Of a DNA stretch of 64,000 nucleotides, positions 45,350 to 56,900 are shown piece by piece. The DNA comes from Strobilurus pachycystidiatus (lineage: Eukaryota; Basidiomycota; Agaricomycetes; Agaricales; Physalacriaceae). Made by a program: the position numbers and the translations under genes. The notes below the pieces were generated by a model that searched no databases, had not been told where the DNA came from, and saw only the letters and a program-made list of their open reading frames with translations. The DNA lies in the NCBI GenBank assembly GCA_019915135.1, contig JAHLMK010000018.1, positions 868,001 to 932,000 on the forward strand. The letters are read 5' to 3'. How positions within the stretch are numbered: the first letter of the stretch is position 1; the number at the start of each line of letters is the position of its first letter.

Positions 45350-46074
45350 GAGCAGGCTAAATGGCGCGCATGAATGTCACTGGTACCTCATGTCGACGCG
45401 CAAGACTACTACTCACTGTTTCAGGGACCGTTCTTGAAAGAACTGAGCTGAGTTGCAGGGTCTCACTTAAGTTTGATTTCTCATTAGATACTTAATAGTA
45501 ATTATTATAATTAGATAGACGTCAAGTACTTAGTCATGGGATCACAGGCGCCATTTCGAAGCTCGTCTTCTACATACAGTCTGAGTACCCTCATGTCGCG
45601 TTCGCCACTGTAACCTGACTATAACCCCGCCGGGGCCCGCACGGTTCACTCTTCCTCTGCTCTTCCCTCAAACGATCTTTGACTCAGAATGAAACGTCTG
45701 AGCCATCTATGCATCTCATTTGTTTACCTCGAGTTCTGCATCCCCTCAGTCGCGGATCTCCCTGTCTTGACACTGGCTCCCATCCTCCCGAGTCTTCGTT
45801 TGCCTATGCGAGGGCCTGTCACTCGCACACCTTTGCCCCTAAATACGTACATGCGTGGAGCATAAATACCCCGGAGTACGGTACGCATCCCCAGACAATA
45901 ACATCCATGTCACCGTGGCTTTTAAGTTCTTCCTAAAGACCATGACACAACCATGTGTCTTTGGCATAAGACTAGTATACTGACATTCGACAGATGGAAT
46001 TCTAGGAACGTTTTTCGTCGTGTTTTGTATATATGTAGGACTTCTCAGTTAGTACATATCCGCTGAACTTCGGC
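45350..46074. other. Divergent intergenic region (725 bp)
   Basis: Between the small minus-strand gene and the lipase. An AT-rich stretch lies at about 45480-45520. A GC-rich palindrome-like CCCCGCCGGGGC occurs near 45628. No gene. Confidence 0.5.
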
Positions 46075-47196
46075 ATGCTTCTGGTCGCCTTGCTGTTGTG
46101 TATCACATCCTTCGTCCAAGGTCTTCCGAGTGCGATCCAACGTCTTCCTCAGAAGCGTAGCGTCTCGCAGGGTGTGTCTCTTCCTGTGTGTCGCTCTTGG
46201 TCTAACCAAAATGTAGCTGTCTACAACGACCTGGTTTTCTACTTTCAATATGCCTCCACGGCCTATCTCGATACTCCGTGCGGATCCCCAAACGGAGCCA
46301 CCCTTGTATCTGTTGTTAATCAGACAATAACGGATACTCAAGGCTATATAGCGGTCGATGATAACCGGAAGGAGGTCGTAGTCGCTTTCCGAGGGAGGTG
46401 AATGCGTTTCCTCCTTACCCTCCGAGATCATATAACTCAACCTCCTTCATAGCTCTTCTCTGATCGACGCTCTCACAGATGTCGACATAGTCTTGATCAG
46501 CTTAATCACTCCGGGTGTCATTGCTCCAATTGGTACATTGGCCCACACAGGATTCTTGACGGCCTGGAATTCTGTGGCCATCAAAGTCATTGCGAAGGTC
46601 AAGAGCGTATTGGCCTCTCATCCTGGGTATAATATCGTCACAACCGGCCACTCTTTGGGAGGCGCTCTTGCAAGCCTTGCCGGAATCACGCTTCAGGAGA
46701 ACTTCCCATCCTTGTAAGTCAAAATAAAGTGATCCTAGTGTGCTACTGCTAATATGCCGCCTCGCCCAAGGCCCGTACGCATGTATACCTATGGGCAACC
46801 AAGAACGGGTAACGCTCTCTATGCTGCATTTGTCAACGCCCGAATGGGCTCGCGTGTCTTCCGCAGTACGTGGCGCTAAACATTTCTGGTGAACTTGAGT
46901 GCATATTAGACTACTAGGTGTTCATACGACAGACGGTGTTCCCACCCTCATTCCCAGGCTCCTGGGTTACGTCCATCATGGGGTCGAGTACTGGCAGACA
47001 CCGGACCCCGCCTCGCCAAGTACTGTCAGGGCGTGTGATCCATCCGGCGAGGATGCGACTTGCTCAAATTCGATTTCAAGCGGCGGACTGAACGATGCAC
47101 ATCACACTGTGAGTGGTAATGCTAACGGGTCTGGCCGCTACTTACACCATCAGACAGTACTACAATATCGGTGCTGGTACCGCTTTCTGCTCGTAG
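46075..47196 (+). CDS. Secreted class 3 lipase
   Basis: Extracellular triacylglycerol lipase or feruloyl-esterase-like alpha/beta hydrolase (Lipase_3). Five exons: 46075-46397, 46453-46713, 46771-46865, 46918-47108, 47158-47196; 302 residues, the normal size. The signal peptide is MLLVALLLCITSFVQG. VVVAFRGS precedes the oxyanion region. GHSLGGAL holds the nucleophile (Ser175). VRMYTYGQPRTGN is the usual next block. VHTTDGVPTLIP carries the catalytic Asp, and DAHHTYY carries the His near the end. Cysteines (CRSW, DTPC, ACDPS, DATC, AFCS) fit the extracellular disulfides of the family. The substrate cannot be told. Confidence 0.94.
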
Positions 47197-47655
47197 CATA
47201 GCGACTATTAGGCGATAACTTTTGAGATGTACATTTTGCATGTTGTTCAATCTTGGATCAGGTCAACAGCTCCTCGAGTACACGAGGTCTGGCAGCATTG
47301 ATACTGTTTGATCTCGAAGCACGCACAGAGCTATCGATGATCAATGAGTTGACTGTCAGAAAGCTGAAGGCACTGATTTGCTTCTAAGCATACCCAGATT
47401 CACCCAGATCTCTTGGGAGCGGTGAAATGAAGAGCCGCCGCTACGGATGTGACGAACGAAGTCGCCAACTTCAAGAGTTTTTGGAGGAGAACTTTGTATC
47501 GGGATAATAGCATATTACAGTCTTCATTTGTGTTATTCTTGTATACCAATTTATGCCGCGCGCGCAGTTATGGGCAGCGAGTATCTTTCTTTCAAGATAC
47601 CCTCTTCAATTGCTTTGATCTCTGTAAATTGGGTCAGTCATTCGGCTCAGCCAAA
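47197..47655. other. Convergent intergenic region (459 bp)
   Basis: Separates the 3' ends of the lipase and monooxygenase genes. No feature recognised. Confidence 0.5.
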
Positions 47656-50027
47656 CTATACACAGCTCGCAGACATACGCAACGCAAGGCGTTTCGAATA
47701 GAAGCGACATAGAGCAAGGTTTCCTGAGGTACGGTCAGCTTGGCGAGTACAATGAGCGGACGGTCCTCGATGCGTACCGGCAACACTCCATAGGCCTGGA
47801 ACACCGAGACCCCTCCAGGAGCCGTAAAGTTCTCCTTCGTCATTCAGACCCCAGAGAGGGCTGCACTCCTTGAGCGTCTCTTCACCGACAATCATCTTAA
47901 GACCGTCCGTAACTTTGCCGACCCTATATATATACATTGGCTCAGATCTTTCATGAACGAGGTGCGTATGTGTACATACCCGGTGGCGAAGACCACCACG
48001 TCAGCTGGAAGCTCGCTGCCATCCTCGAAGAGCAAACCGGTCTCGGTGAACTCTTTGAGGAGACTGTCGCTCTTGAGCTTGATCTTACCATCAGCGATGA
48101 GCTGGCTTGTACCAACGTCTAGGATTCAAAGCTCCATCACAAGGCTCATCCCCGAGAAACCTGCCGGAAAACTTACCGAGGTAATATCCGCCCAGCCTCT
48201 GCCATGCCAAGAGGAAGAATCCTGCATCCTTGTATCCTTTGTTCAATTTGAATCCGCGGGCGCGAAGACCGTCAAGCACAGGTCTACATAAGACGCCGTC
48301 AAGTTCAGTAAAGGTTTATTGGAGCGTTCATGACACTTACTTGTCCAACTCTGCAATAGCCTCGACCTGTCTGACGCCGAGCTCCGTCATCAGCGCGTTG
48401 GGAAAGGAGGCATTCAGGACATCCGCTACGTCAGTAGGTGGGCCGTTCTCCTCGTATAGGCCTGTCCTTCGTCAGACTAGCAATAGGCGACAGTGACATC
48501 TTGAGCTCACCAGCCATCAGGGCCTTTATACCATACTTCGTTGACATCACGTATGTCGAGCCGCGCTGGTACATGGTGACATCTGCAAAACCATTAGCAG
48601 ATAGCAACATGCATGACTGGCAGGACTCGCCGATGCCGTTGTTATAATAATCGGCGCAGATATCATGGGCTGTCAAAGGGAGTCACTTCATTGAGAGCAG
48701 ACTGTGATCATAAGTAGGGCACGGACCAGACGTGGCTGACCCGACAACGACCACCTTCTTGCCAACATGGTTCGACGCGCTGTGATGCTGGTACGAATGT
48801 AGTAGTTCGCCCTTGAACTTGTCCTGTAGCAAAGCGTGCGTCAGATACCAAAACGGATGGCATAGTACCCGTCTTACCATTCCTGGGATTTCAGGCAATT
48901 TGATGGTTCCGGTGCTTGTGGACGCGATACCGGTGGCAATGACAAGGTGGTTTACGCGAAGTACACGCTCTGTACCATCGCCACGCTTGACTGTAACAGC
49001 CCATTTGTTGTCCTTCTCTTGATCTGCATTGACAACCGTCGAGGAAGTCCAGATGTTGAGTTCCATACTCTCTGCATAGCTCTCCAACCAGTTTGCTAGC
49101 TGATATAGTCCAGTTACTAGTCATGATCACGATACGAAAGGTCAGGATGACGGACCTTTCGCGCAGGGGTATAGACAGGCCATGTATCAGGGAAACTGTA
49201 TACACAATCGACTTTGATCCTTCAAAATGAAGGAAAAGATAGACTCACGGAATGTACGGCATGTGATCGTACCCTGTATGCGTCTTTAGTGATACGGACA
49301 AGATAAGGAGAAGTAGGTACCCACAAACAGGATCATGAAGGCAGAGGGCGTCGTAACGGTTCCTCCAGTTATCTCCGACTCTCGCATTCTTCTCCACCAT
49401 CAGCGACGAGACGCCCATGCCCTTCAAGCGCGCAGCAATACCCATGCCAGATTGGCCAGCACCTACGATCAGGACAGTGGGATCCCCGTCTTCAAACGCG
49501 ACCTCGCGCTGCCTCTGCGCCTCCCACAGTCCGTGGTTCGGCTCCGAGTTGCGGAGAGAACCTTTGGCTTCTGGGAATCCTTCGAGATCCTCAAGGTTGG
49601 TGAGGAGGCAGTGACACTTCCAATCGCCGCCCTGCTGGGGCACAAGACGCACGACTCCAGACCCCGAGCCAACGGACGCAACAGTGAAGGTGAAGGTGAA
49701 CTGGATCCATGCAAGATCTGGCGCAGGAAGCTGGAGTGCGGCGTTCTGCGGCTTGCTGAATCCGCCGAAGCGGCCAGGCTCGAGACGATCTGTGAGGAAC
49801 TGCTTTATCTTGTCCTTGCCTATGAAGGTGCGGAAGTCCCATGTTAGGGCGAGAAGATCACGCCAGAGTGAGCCTGAGATGAAGAGAGCGGCGACACCGT
49901 CAGCATCGGCAGCAGAAGCCGCAGACGCGAACGCGTCCATCCATTTGGCGGCCACTTCCGTGGCATCCACGTCGCTGCTGGAGGGCGCAGATACGCCTAG
50001 CTTGGGCAAGGTTGGGAGGAGGGTCAT
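47656..50027 (-). CDS. FAD/NADPH-dependent monooxygenase with N-terminal SnoaL-like domain
   Basis: Flavin monooxygenase of the type common in mushroom fungi. Residues 1-160 (ATEVAAKWMDAFASAASAAD, LWRDLLALTWDFRTFIGKDK) look like a SnoaL/NTF2 fold. VLIVGAGQSGMG (185-194) is the FAD-binding GxGxxG. HDPV joins over an intron to WYDHMPYIPFPDTWPVYTPA, a family hallmark. VVVVGSATSAHDICAD is the NADPH-binding motif, and DVVVFATG comes later. The gene has many short introns: exon 1 is 49325-50027 and others lie at about 48.0-49.3 kb. The last splice joins LWSVAG to NLALCRFYSKRLALR and the stop at 47656. The start MTLLPTLPKLGV matches the family. Substrate unknown. Confidence 0.88.
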
Positions 50028-51218
50028 ATCTAAGCGGTTTGGAAGGCATCTGAGACCCACCGATCCCTTTATAGAGTCTGCTGGTCCGCCGGAGACCCAT
50101 CAGAGCGGATAAGTGAATAGAAATAGTTAGTCGTTGGATCCAGATCTGTCAAGCGGTATTTGGTTAGCACTAGTATGATCATTTTGCCCTTTCGTCACGT
50201 AAGTAGAAGAGTAGGACCGGTATGGAGAAGATAAGTCGAATGCAGTGAATCGCAGGACGAGACGGGCTTTCACTAGGTTCGTTGACGCGTCAGCGTAGAG
50301 TGGAACGAACGGCCGCTCCGGGTCGGTGGACGCAGAAAGGATGAGAACAAGTGAGAGTGTATTGCACAATGACATAGTTCAGGTGTGTAAGTGGGTATCC
50401 CTTCCATACGGGTCGCCAAAGACACTAAAAGAAGTCAGACGATCTTGGTGAAAGGTGTCGCTCTCCCTTCGCTGAATGGGTTCAAAACGCGCCCGTGAAA
50501 CAGAGGACGCACTCCAAATATCAACCCGCGAGGTGACTTTCGATAGAGAAAAAAACCACCCGGAGCAGCTTATATACCCGCCAGCACGTGTGATGCGCAC
50601 GGACCACTCGAAAATGCCTATAAGCAGACCGGAGTTTGAATTGTTTTCTTCTTTACAGTCACCTCGTTTCTCCCTATCTGCTGCGTCGTTCGTTCTGGAT
50701 GTGTGGCTGGCGGAGAGGCGAGAAGAGTGGATTAAGTCCGGAACTGGGCATGTCATATGTGCTTTTTCGGTGCACGTTCTTGGCTAATCAGCTCCGGGCA
50801 CATTATCTTCCTTCCATACACCGTCACACTTAGGATATTTAGCAGGTTGAAACTTGACAGACAGACACACTACGTCTACTGCGTGACTTAAAGTTTCAAC
50901 TGAGATTGCGTCTCCGCCAGTAGGGAAGTGCCACAGACGAGACGGGTGAGGTTGGGCAGTGAAGCCATCACATTCTATGGGTTTGAGGAGTCTTCATTTT
51001 AAATTTGTTGCTCGTAACTCTATACGCCACAGCCAAGATTTTAGTGTACTGCTACTTACATCTCTGCTTTCACTCAAGAATTACCAGACGTCCTACTGTC
51101 CTCACCGCTTTGGCCATAATGTACAAGGTATTCATACAACCCCATACAGCATCCTACATAACTACATAGTTATGTACATAGTCGAAATCTCATACTCCAC
51201 ATCTCATCGGACATATGA
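50028..51218. other. Intergenic, about 1.2 kb
   Basis: Upstream region of the monooxygenase. Frames over 100 residues exist on both strands (for example 50379-50756 minus) but show no domain or credible splicing. A TATATA-containing stretch occurs near 50570. Confidence 0.5.
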
Positions 51219-52285
51219 CTATGTGTCGCGTTGACTGACTGACACGACTTGGCCCCGTCCCCGTCCACGAATAGGCCCTCTGGGCAATCCCCTGAAACCT
51301 CCTCTCAATGCTCGTCCTCCTCTAGGGAAGAATGCACCCCTCCCACGGCCTCTAGCAGGCGTCACTTCCACATCCATCACAGAATCATCTGCGGGCTGCT
51401 GCGCTTGCTTCTGCGCCCGTCCCCGTCCTCTGATGTTGGCCTCATTGACGATGAAACCGCCGCGGCCACCACGACCGAATCGCACTGATTTTGGAACGAG
51501 AGACAGAGTTGTCATCGAGTCGGCCAAGGCATCGAGATCGTCCGCCGTCTTTGTGTTAAGTTCGTCCTCCTCGCTGTCTTCGTCCTCTTCGTGTATCACC
51601 TGTCGGGACTCATCCTTGTCGGTCTCCATCTCTTGCTCCTCGTCGTCGTCTTCATCATCCCGCTTCTTCCACTCTCCTCTGATCATACTCGCGCCCTCTC
51701 CCCACTTTTTGAGCAGCCCACCCACGCCCTTGTTCGTGACAGCAAAGAAATACTCTTTGGGGTATCCGTGGCCATGTATCAGATGGAGTCGCCGTGTCTT
51801 TGGCGTGTTGAAGACTTTGCCGCATGTCGCGAGGTGGCACGCAAACTGGATGGAAGAACGTGATTAGATGTGGCGTGTGCAATCGATGGGATGACTAACT
51901 ATTTTCTCTCCGCGCTCTCGACGGATGGCGGCGAGGGGATCGTGGCATTCTGTTTGGTGCTGCAGAGGTCAGCAGTGGGGCAGATGCGAGATCCGGAAGC
52001 GCGCACCAGTTCGAGCAGTCTCGCCTCGGGAAAGACACACGAGCAGCCGGGCTCAGCACAGACGTGGGCGTGATAGGTGGCATAGTGTATCTCAAGATCT
52101 TTAGAGTTGGCGATAGGTGTCGGCTGGCGGTTGCATGTCGGCGGCAGCGTGCACAGCAGTGGGTGGCCAGTCCCCGATGTCGGACGCGATGTCCGCAATG
52201 CCTTTGGCGTCGGCTCGGGCGACGCTGATGGCGACGACAGCGTGCGCGGAGACGGGGATGCTACCCTGGCGCGTTTGGATGACAT
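51219..52285 (-). CDS. C2H2 zinc-finger protein, ZNF511-like, with RGG tail
   Basis: Three exons (52007-52285, 51900-51959, 51219-51845) give 321 residues. The pattern fits the conserved ZNF511 family: an H-x4-H pair (IHYATYHAHVCAEPGCSCVF), the second finger HQTECHD, then FACHLATCGKVFNTPKTR followed by HLIHGHGYPKEYFF and GGLLKKWGE. The middle is acidic (DDEDDDEEQEMETDKDES). The C-terminal 110 residues are rich in Arg-Gly (RFGRGGRGGF, RGRGRGAFFPRGGRALRGG), as in RNA-binding proteins. A nuclear and RNA-related role is plausible. It is divergent from the KH-domain gene, with only 102 bp between the starts. Confidence 0.85.
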
Positions 52286-52387
52286 TATTGAGTATAGCGA
52301 GATATCAAGAAGAGATGACCATGGCGGCTCAAGCCAAGGGGCAAGTTGTGACTAATCCGTGACGCCTGTAACTTTTCTCAGTCCACC
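52286..52387. promoter_or_regulatory. Compact bidirectional promoter (102 bp)
   Basis: The only DNA between the start codons of the divergent ZNF511-like and KHDC4-like genes. It must carry both 5' UTRs and core promoters. No TATA box is seen. Inferred from gene order. Confidence 0.6.
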
Positions 52388-53875
52388 ATGTCGGCAAAGC
52401 GTAAATGGGACCAGGCTGCCCCCGAGGGCGCTGCGCCATCGACCAGCGCGCCCCCCGCCGATGAGGCCAAGTCGGCAAACGATGCAGCCGCTGCCGCCGC
52501 CGCCATCGCCGCCAAAATTGCCGCACAGTTCGCTGCTGGAGGACTCAAGGACGGACACGAAGCCGACTTCCAAAAGGACATTGACATCAACGACGTCCGG
52601 AACCGATATGTGTTGACGAAAGGGTCTACGCAACAAGAGGTGTGTTCAATACAAAGGAACACTTTCTGTTGAATACCAATATGGCTCCTTTAGATCCACG
52701 ATGCGACTGGGGCGTCCATAAGCACCAAGGGCACCTGGTATCCCGACCGAAGCAGAGCAACAGAGAAGGATCCCCCTCTCTATCTCCATGTCACTGCTCC
52801 CAGTCAAGAGGTCCTCAACAAAGCCCTTGACATGATCAACGAGCACATCAACACCGACCTTGGCTCCCTGGTTGAAGACAAGAAGGACAGGCTCAGGGAA
52901 AAGGTACTTATTGTCCTTATTTCATCTAGTCAACTATTCTCATCCGACCACAGCGCAAATGGCCCGAGGAGAAACTCCCAGTCGGTCTCGAGTCGATAAG
53001 AAATTTCCACATACGCGCAAAGGTCGTCGGACCACAGGTGCGCACTATGCTTTCCCATACCCCCCTTGTCTCACAAATCTTGTAGGGCCAGTTCGTCAAA
53101 TACATTCAGCAGGAAACAGGCACGCGTGTGCAAGTCAAGGGTATCGGCTCCGCCTTCTTAGAGCCAGAAACCGGAAGAGAGAGCGACGAGCCTCTGTACA
53201 TCCACATCACGTACGCCTTTACCCCCTCCAGACATGCCTTACATCTAACATATCCTAGCGGTCCAGAAGAGGGCCAGGTTGCCCGCGCAAAAGTACTAAC
53301 CGAAGATCTCCTTCTCGTCGTCCGCGCCGAACACGCAAAGACGGCCGCTGTGGTCCAGTCTCAGCAGATGGAGCTGCATCAAGCACAAATGCAGTATGCG
53401 GCGTACATGCCGGTAGGTCACCCTTATTCTATCTTGCAGCTTATTATGGTTGGGTGGCTCACCCTACAGCACCATGCGATTTTTGCGGTGATGTATTCCT
53501 GTTGATCTGACTTCTAACTTCTAGGGATATGGAGCTCCGCCCCCGCCCTCGGGTGCACCTCCGCCGCCACCAGGTGACCAACCGCCGCCGCCACCAGGTG
53601 GGCAACAACAGCCAACCGGACCCGATCCCTCGAACCCGGAGGCGTTTGCGCAATACTGGTTGGTCTCGTCTTCTCCAGTTTGATGGCAATGCGTCTGACC
53701 TCTTTCTAGGGCAGCGTATGGCTACGATGTCAACTCTGACCAGTTCAAGGAATGGATGGCATCCCAACAGCAGACCTACAGCACATATTACGCACAGGCG
53801 TACGCGGGTGCCGATGCCGGTGCTGCTGCACCTCCTGCCCAGCCAGATCAGCCTCCCCCGCCACCGCCTCCATAA
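52388..53875 (+). CDS. KH-domain splicing factor, KHDC4/BLOM7-like
   Basis: RNA-binding protein related to human KHDC4, which binds pre-mRNA and the spliceosome. Seven exons: 52388-52639, 52694-52903, 52954-53037, 53086-53210, 53259-53412, 53525-53658, 53710-53875; 374 residues. An Ala-rich N-terminus leads to the first KH-like unit (NRYVLTKGSTQQE, intron, IHDATGASISTKGTWYPDRS, ATEKDPPLYLHV). The second is the family hallmark: RKWPEEKLPVGLESIRNF, GQFVKYIQQETGTRVQVKG, FLEPETGRESDEPLYIHITG, and EDLLLVVRAEH. The C-terminus has Gly-Pro-rich repeats (APPPPPGDQPPPPPG) and Tyr/Gln-rich text. It is convergent with the Rho GEF (119 bp apart). Confidence 0.93.
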
Positions 53876-53994
53876 CTGAGGACGGCGTGAGTATGCTGTC
53901 ATTTTTCATCTCTATCTTTTGCTGTAATATACAAGAGTGATTAAGATTTTGCGGTATACGAGTAGGAGATGCATGATATATAACTTGAAAAATG

Positions 53995-56900
53995 CTATGC
54001 GAGGGAGTATTCCGAGTAGGCGTTGTATGAGTCCTGATGCATGATAGTGGGCCGATAGACGGGTGAGTGTGGGGGTGAATATGTCGTGGGGAAGTAGGTG
54101 GCGTTGGAGGGCGATGCGAGGGAGCCAGGTAAGTAAAGAGGGATGGTGGGGATCAGCTCAAAGACGTGCTGCGCGATAGCGCGGGCGTGCCGCCCCCCGG
54201 TCATGCTGTCGTTCGCAGACGACACGACGTGTATCCGCGCTTCCTGCACGATACGCTCGTCGCTGCTCTCCCCGTTGTCGTCGTCGGGAATGGGCTGGTT
54301 GAGGCCCCGGCCATCCCATATGCAGTGGATGTTGTTCCCAGGGATGATCTGCGCGAGCCGGCCTGTTTGCAAATGTCGGATCTCGATGAAGCGGGTGTCG
54401 AAGAGAAGTATGTAAGGATTGTGAAGCGCGACGCGATTGGCTGTTCCCTCCCATTCGATGGGACCCGTCCCGCGGCAGGGCTCCCCTTTTTTGTCGACGT
54501 ATACGCCAAATTCTGAGAAACGTACATTAGCGTTGTTGAATATGCCTGAGGGGGAAGTTCTCTTACCATCATACACCAGAAGAAACTCGTCAACGGTGGT
54601 CCGAAACATGCCAATAGGTTTGCATGCATCACAGCGCTTCGTCAGCTGTATATGCATCGCGTCTTCCCGATTTCCTCGGTTCGGAATCGTTCTGCTCTTG
54701 AAGCTGGACGAGGTCAATGATCAAAAGTTATTTGGAAGGGAAGAAGGACACATACTCCATGAGGTCCATGATCTCGAAGCCTTTGGTGTGAAGTACAGCC
54801 AACTTCGTACGCAGGAAAACAAGGTCGTGGGCTTCGGAAGGAATGAAGAATTCGCGATACTCTCGGAACCAGTCAGACTTGGTAGAGCGGAATCCGAATC
54901 GAGAAATGGCCGGCGTGGTTTTGGTCTTTTCGTTGATCTTTTCGATCACGGGCTCAAGGACGTAGAAAGTGCTTTCCAACTGAAGAAGTATTCATGAGTA
55001 GCAGTCATCAGTGTAGTACTCCATAAACTTACACCCTTCTTTCTCATCCAGATGACAAGTGTGCGCCCACCCAACGAGCCGACCGAGAAGAACTGAACGT
55101 CCTTGTTGCCATTTAGCTTCTGAGGAGTTTGGTTGTTGTGCGAGCTCTGCGGAGACGAGGGCACAAGCGCTTCAATGTGGTACGCGAACAACGACTTGTC
55201 CGCCAACACAAGAAAGATACCAAAATCCTCGAGCATGGTACATTGAGTCACCATCTTTAGATGTAAGACGCGACGCATGGCTATGACATGCATTCAGTCA
55301 GAAAGGCGAATGTAGGGCATGACAAGACTTACATCTCGAATCATGGCGGAACCCGATCCATACACCTTCGGCACATCCAATAGCTACCAGCGCCCGACCA
55401 TCGGCGGTGTCTTGAAAAATGACGATCAGCAATGCGGACAGAAAATCGACACACCAACTCACTGAATGGTACCGAGCACGTCACCCTACCCGTGAACGAG
55501 TTCTCCAAATTGTAAGACGCCCCTCCTCCCAGCATCGAGGGCACCAAGAAAGTATCAGAGCTAAGGGTCTCAATTTCAAAGACCTTGTTCGACTCCTGCA
55601 CAACCTTGCGCAACCCAACCGCCTCCTCCAGCTTCTGTTTCCATTCCGCCCGAACATTGGCCGACTCGGCATACAGGATGAAATTGCCGCCTAATCGCCC
55701 ATTGCAGTGGATGGTACAGGGATAGACAGCTCTGGCATCCGCGGCAGATCCAGATCCGGACTCCGGTGAGCGTATTGCTGTAGGTGTCGACTCACTGGCA
55801 GCGGTGTTGTGGCGCTCGCCTCCTCTCAAATTGCGAAGCAGGCCTGTCCCACGCTGGGCAGGAGCATCGGTGAAGTTGACGAGGGTGAGTAAATCGAGAG
55901 GGATAGGCTAACAGTGTATTAGTGACAGCAAATGAAGGCACAATTAGCGGCGTACTCTGCGATTGACATGATACCTGGTAACTCCATCGCGCTCTCGAGG
56001 TTTGGTCATGACCACTTGATAAGTTTCAGCAACTGTACAGACCATCACGTCCCCACTTACGATAGTTGTCGAATAGAAGGACATAGAGCTCGGACCATCC
56101 ATTAAACTGTTCTAAGCCACCATCAGGTTGCCGAAGCAGCCTGCCAGTATGTATAAGTGATCGATTAGCGTCCAGTAGGTCCATATCCTAGGACATGATC
56201 AGCTCAGTCCCAAGTTTGCCAAAGAAGAATGAACTCACGACCGACTCTCCGGGCTTGAATACGATATTCGAATTGTACCTCCACAATTCAACCTTTTGCT
56301 TCGCCGAAACAACCCCTGGCTCCGTGTCCTTACCCAAGGCCTTGATGACCTCCAAAACCTGCGGTATCTCATACTTGTCCTCGTGCCCCGGCGGAGATTC
56401 GTCCATGATTCCTCTCAGGAGCAGTTCATACCGCAACAAACGCGGTATCGGCCGATTGATGAAATTCTTCATGTCGAGTCGGTGTGCATCCGGATGTCGT
56501 ACACAACTCTACACATGGCACAATCAATTAACATCAACAATGACAGACGACGAGAACGTACGTCAACAAATGTCTTGAAATCCGGATTGTTGGCGAGTTC
56601 GTCATCTATACGGTACGATGCCATAGGGTAATTGGGGATATACTCGAGATAGGACTCCCGGAAATTGAGAGCGGCGTCCATGACGGGCGCAGTGACAGAC
56701 CTGATGAACGGATGTTCCTCTCGTTGTATTTCATGAAGCTTGTCGACGAGTTTTCGATGATGAGCATGAAGTTCTGCGAAATTATGGAAGACATCTTGTA
56801 TGAACTGTTCCAGACGGTCTGGGGGGACGATATGCGGATTGGCAGCCCGGAGGGGGCGGATGTATATCTAAGTGTACATGAAAGCTTGTAAATTTGCGTC

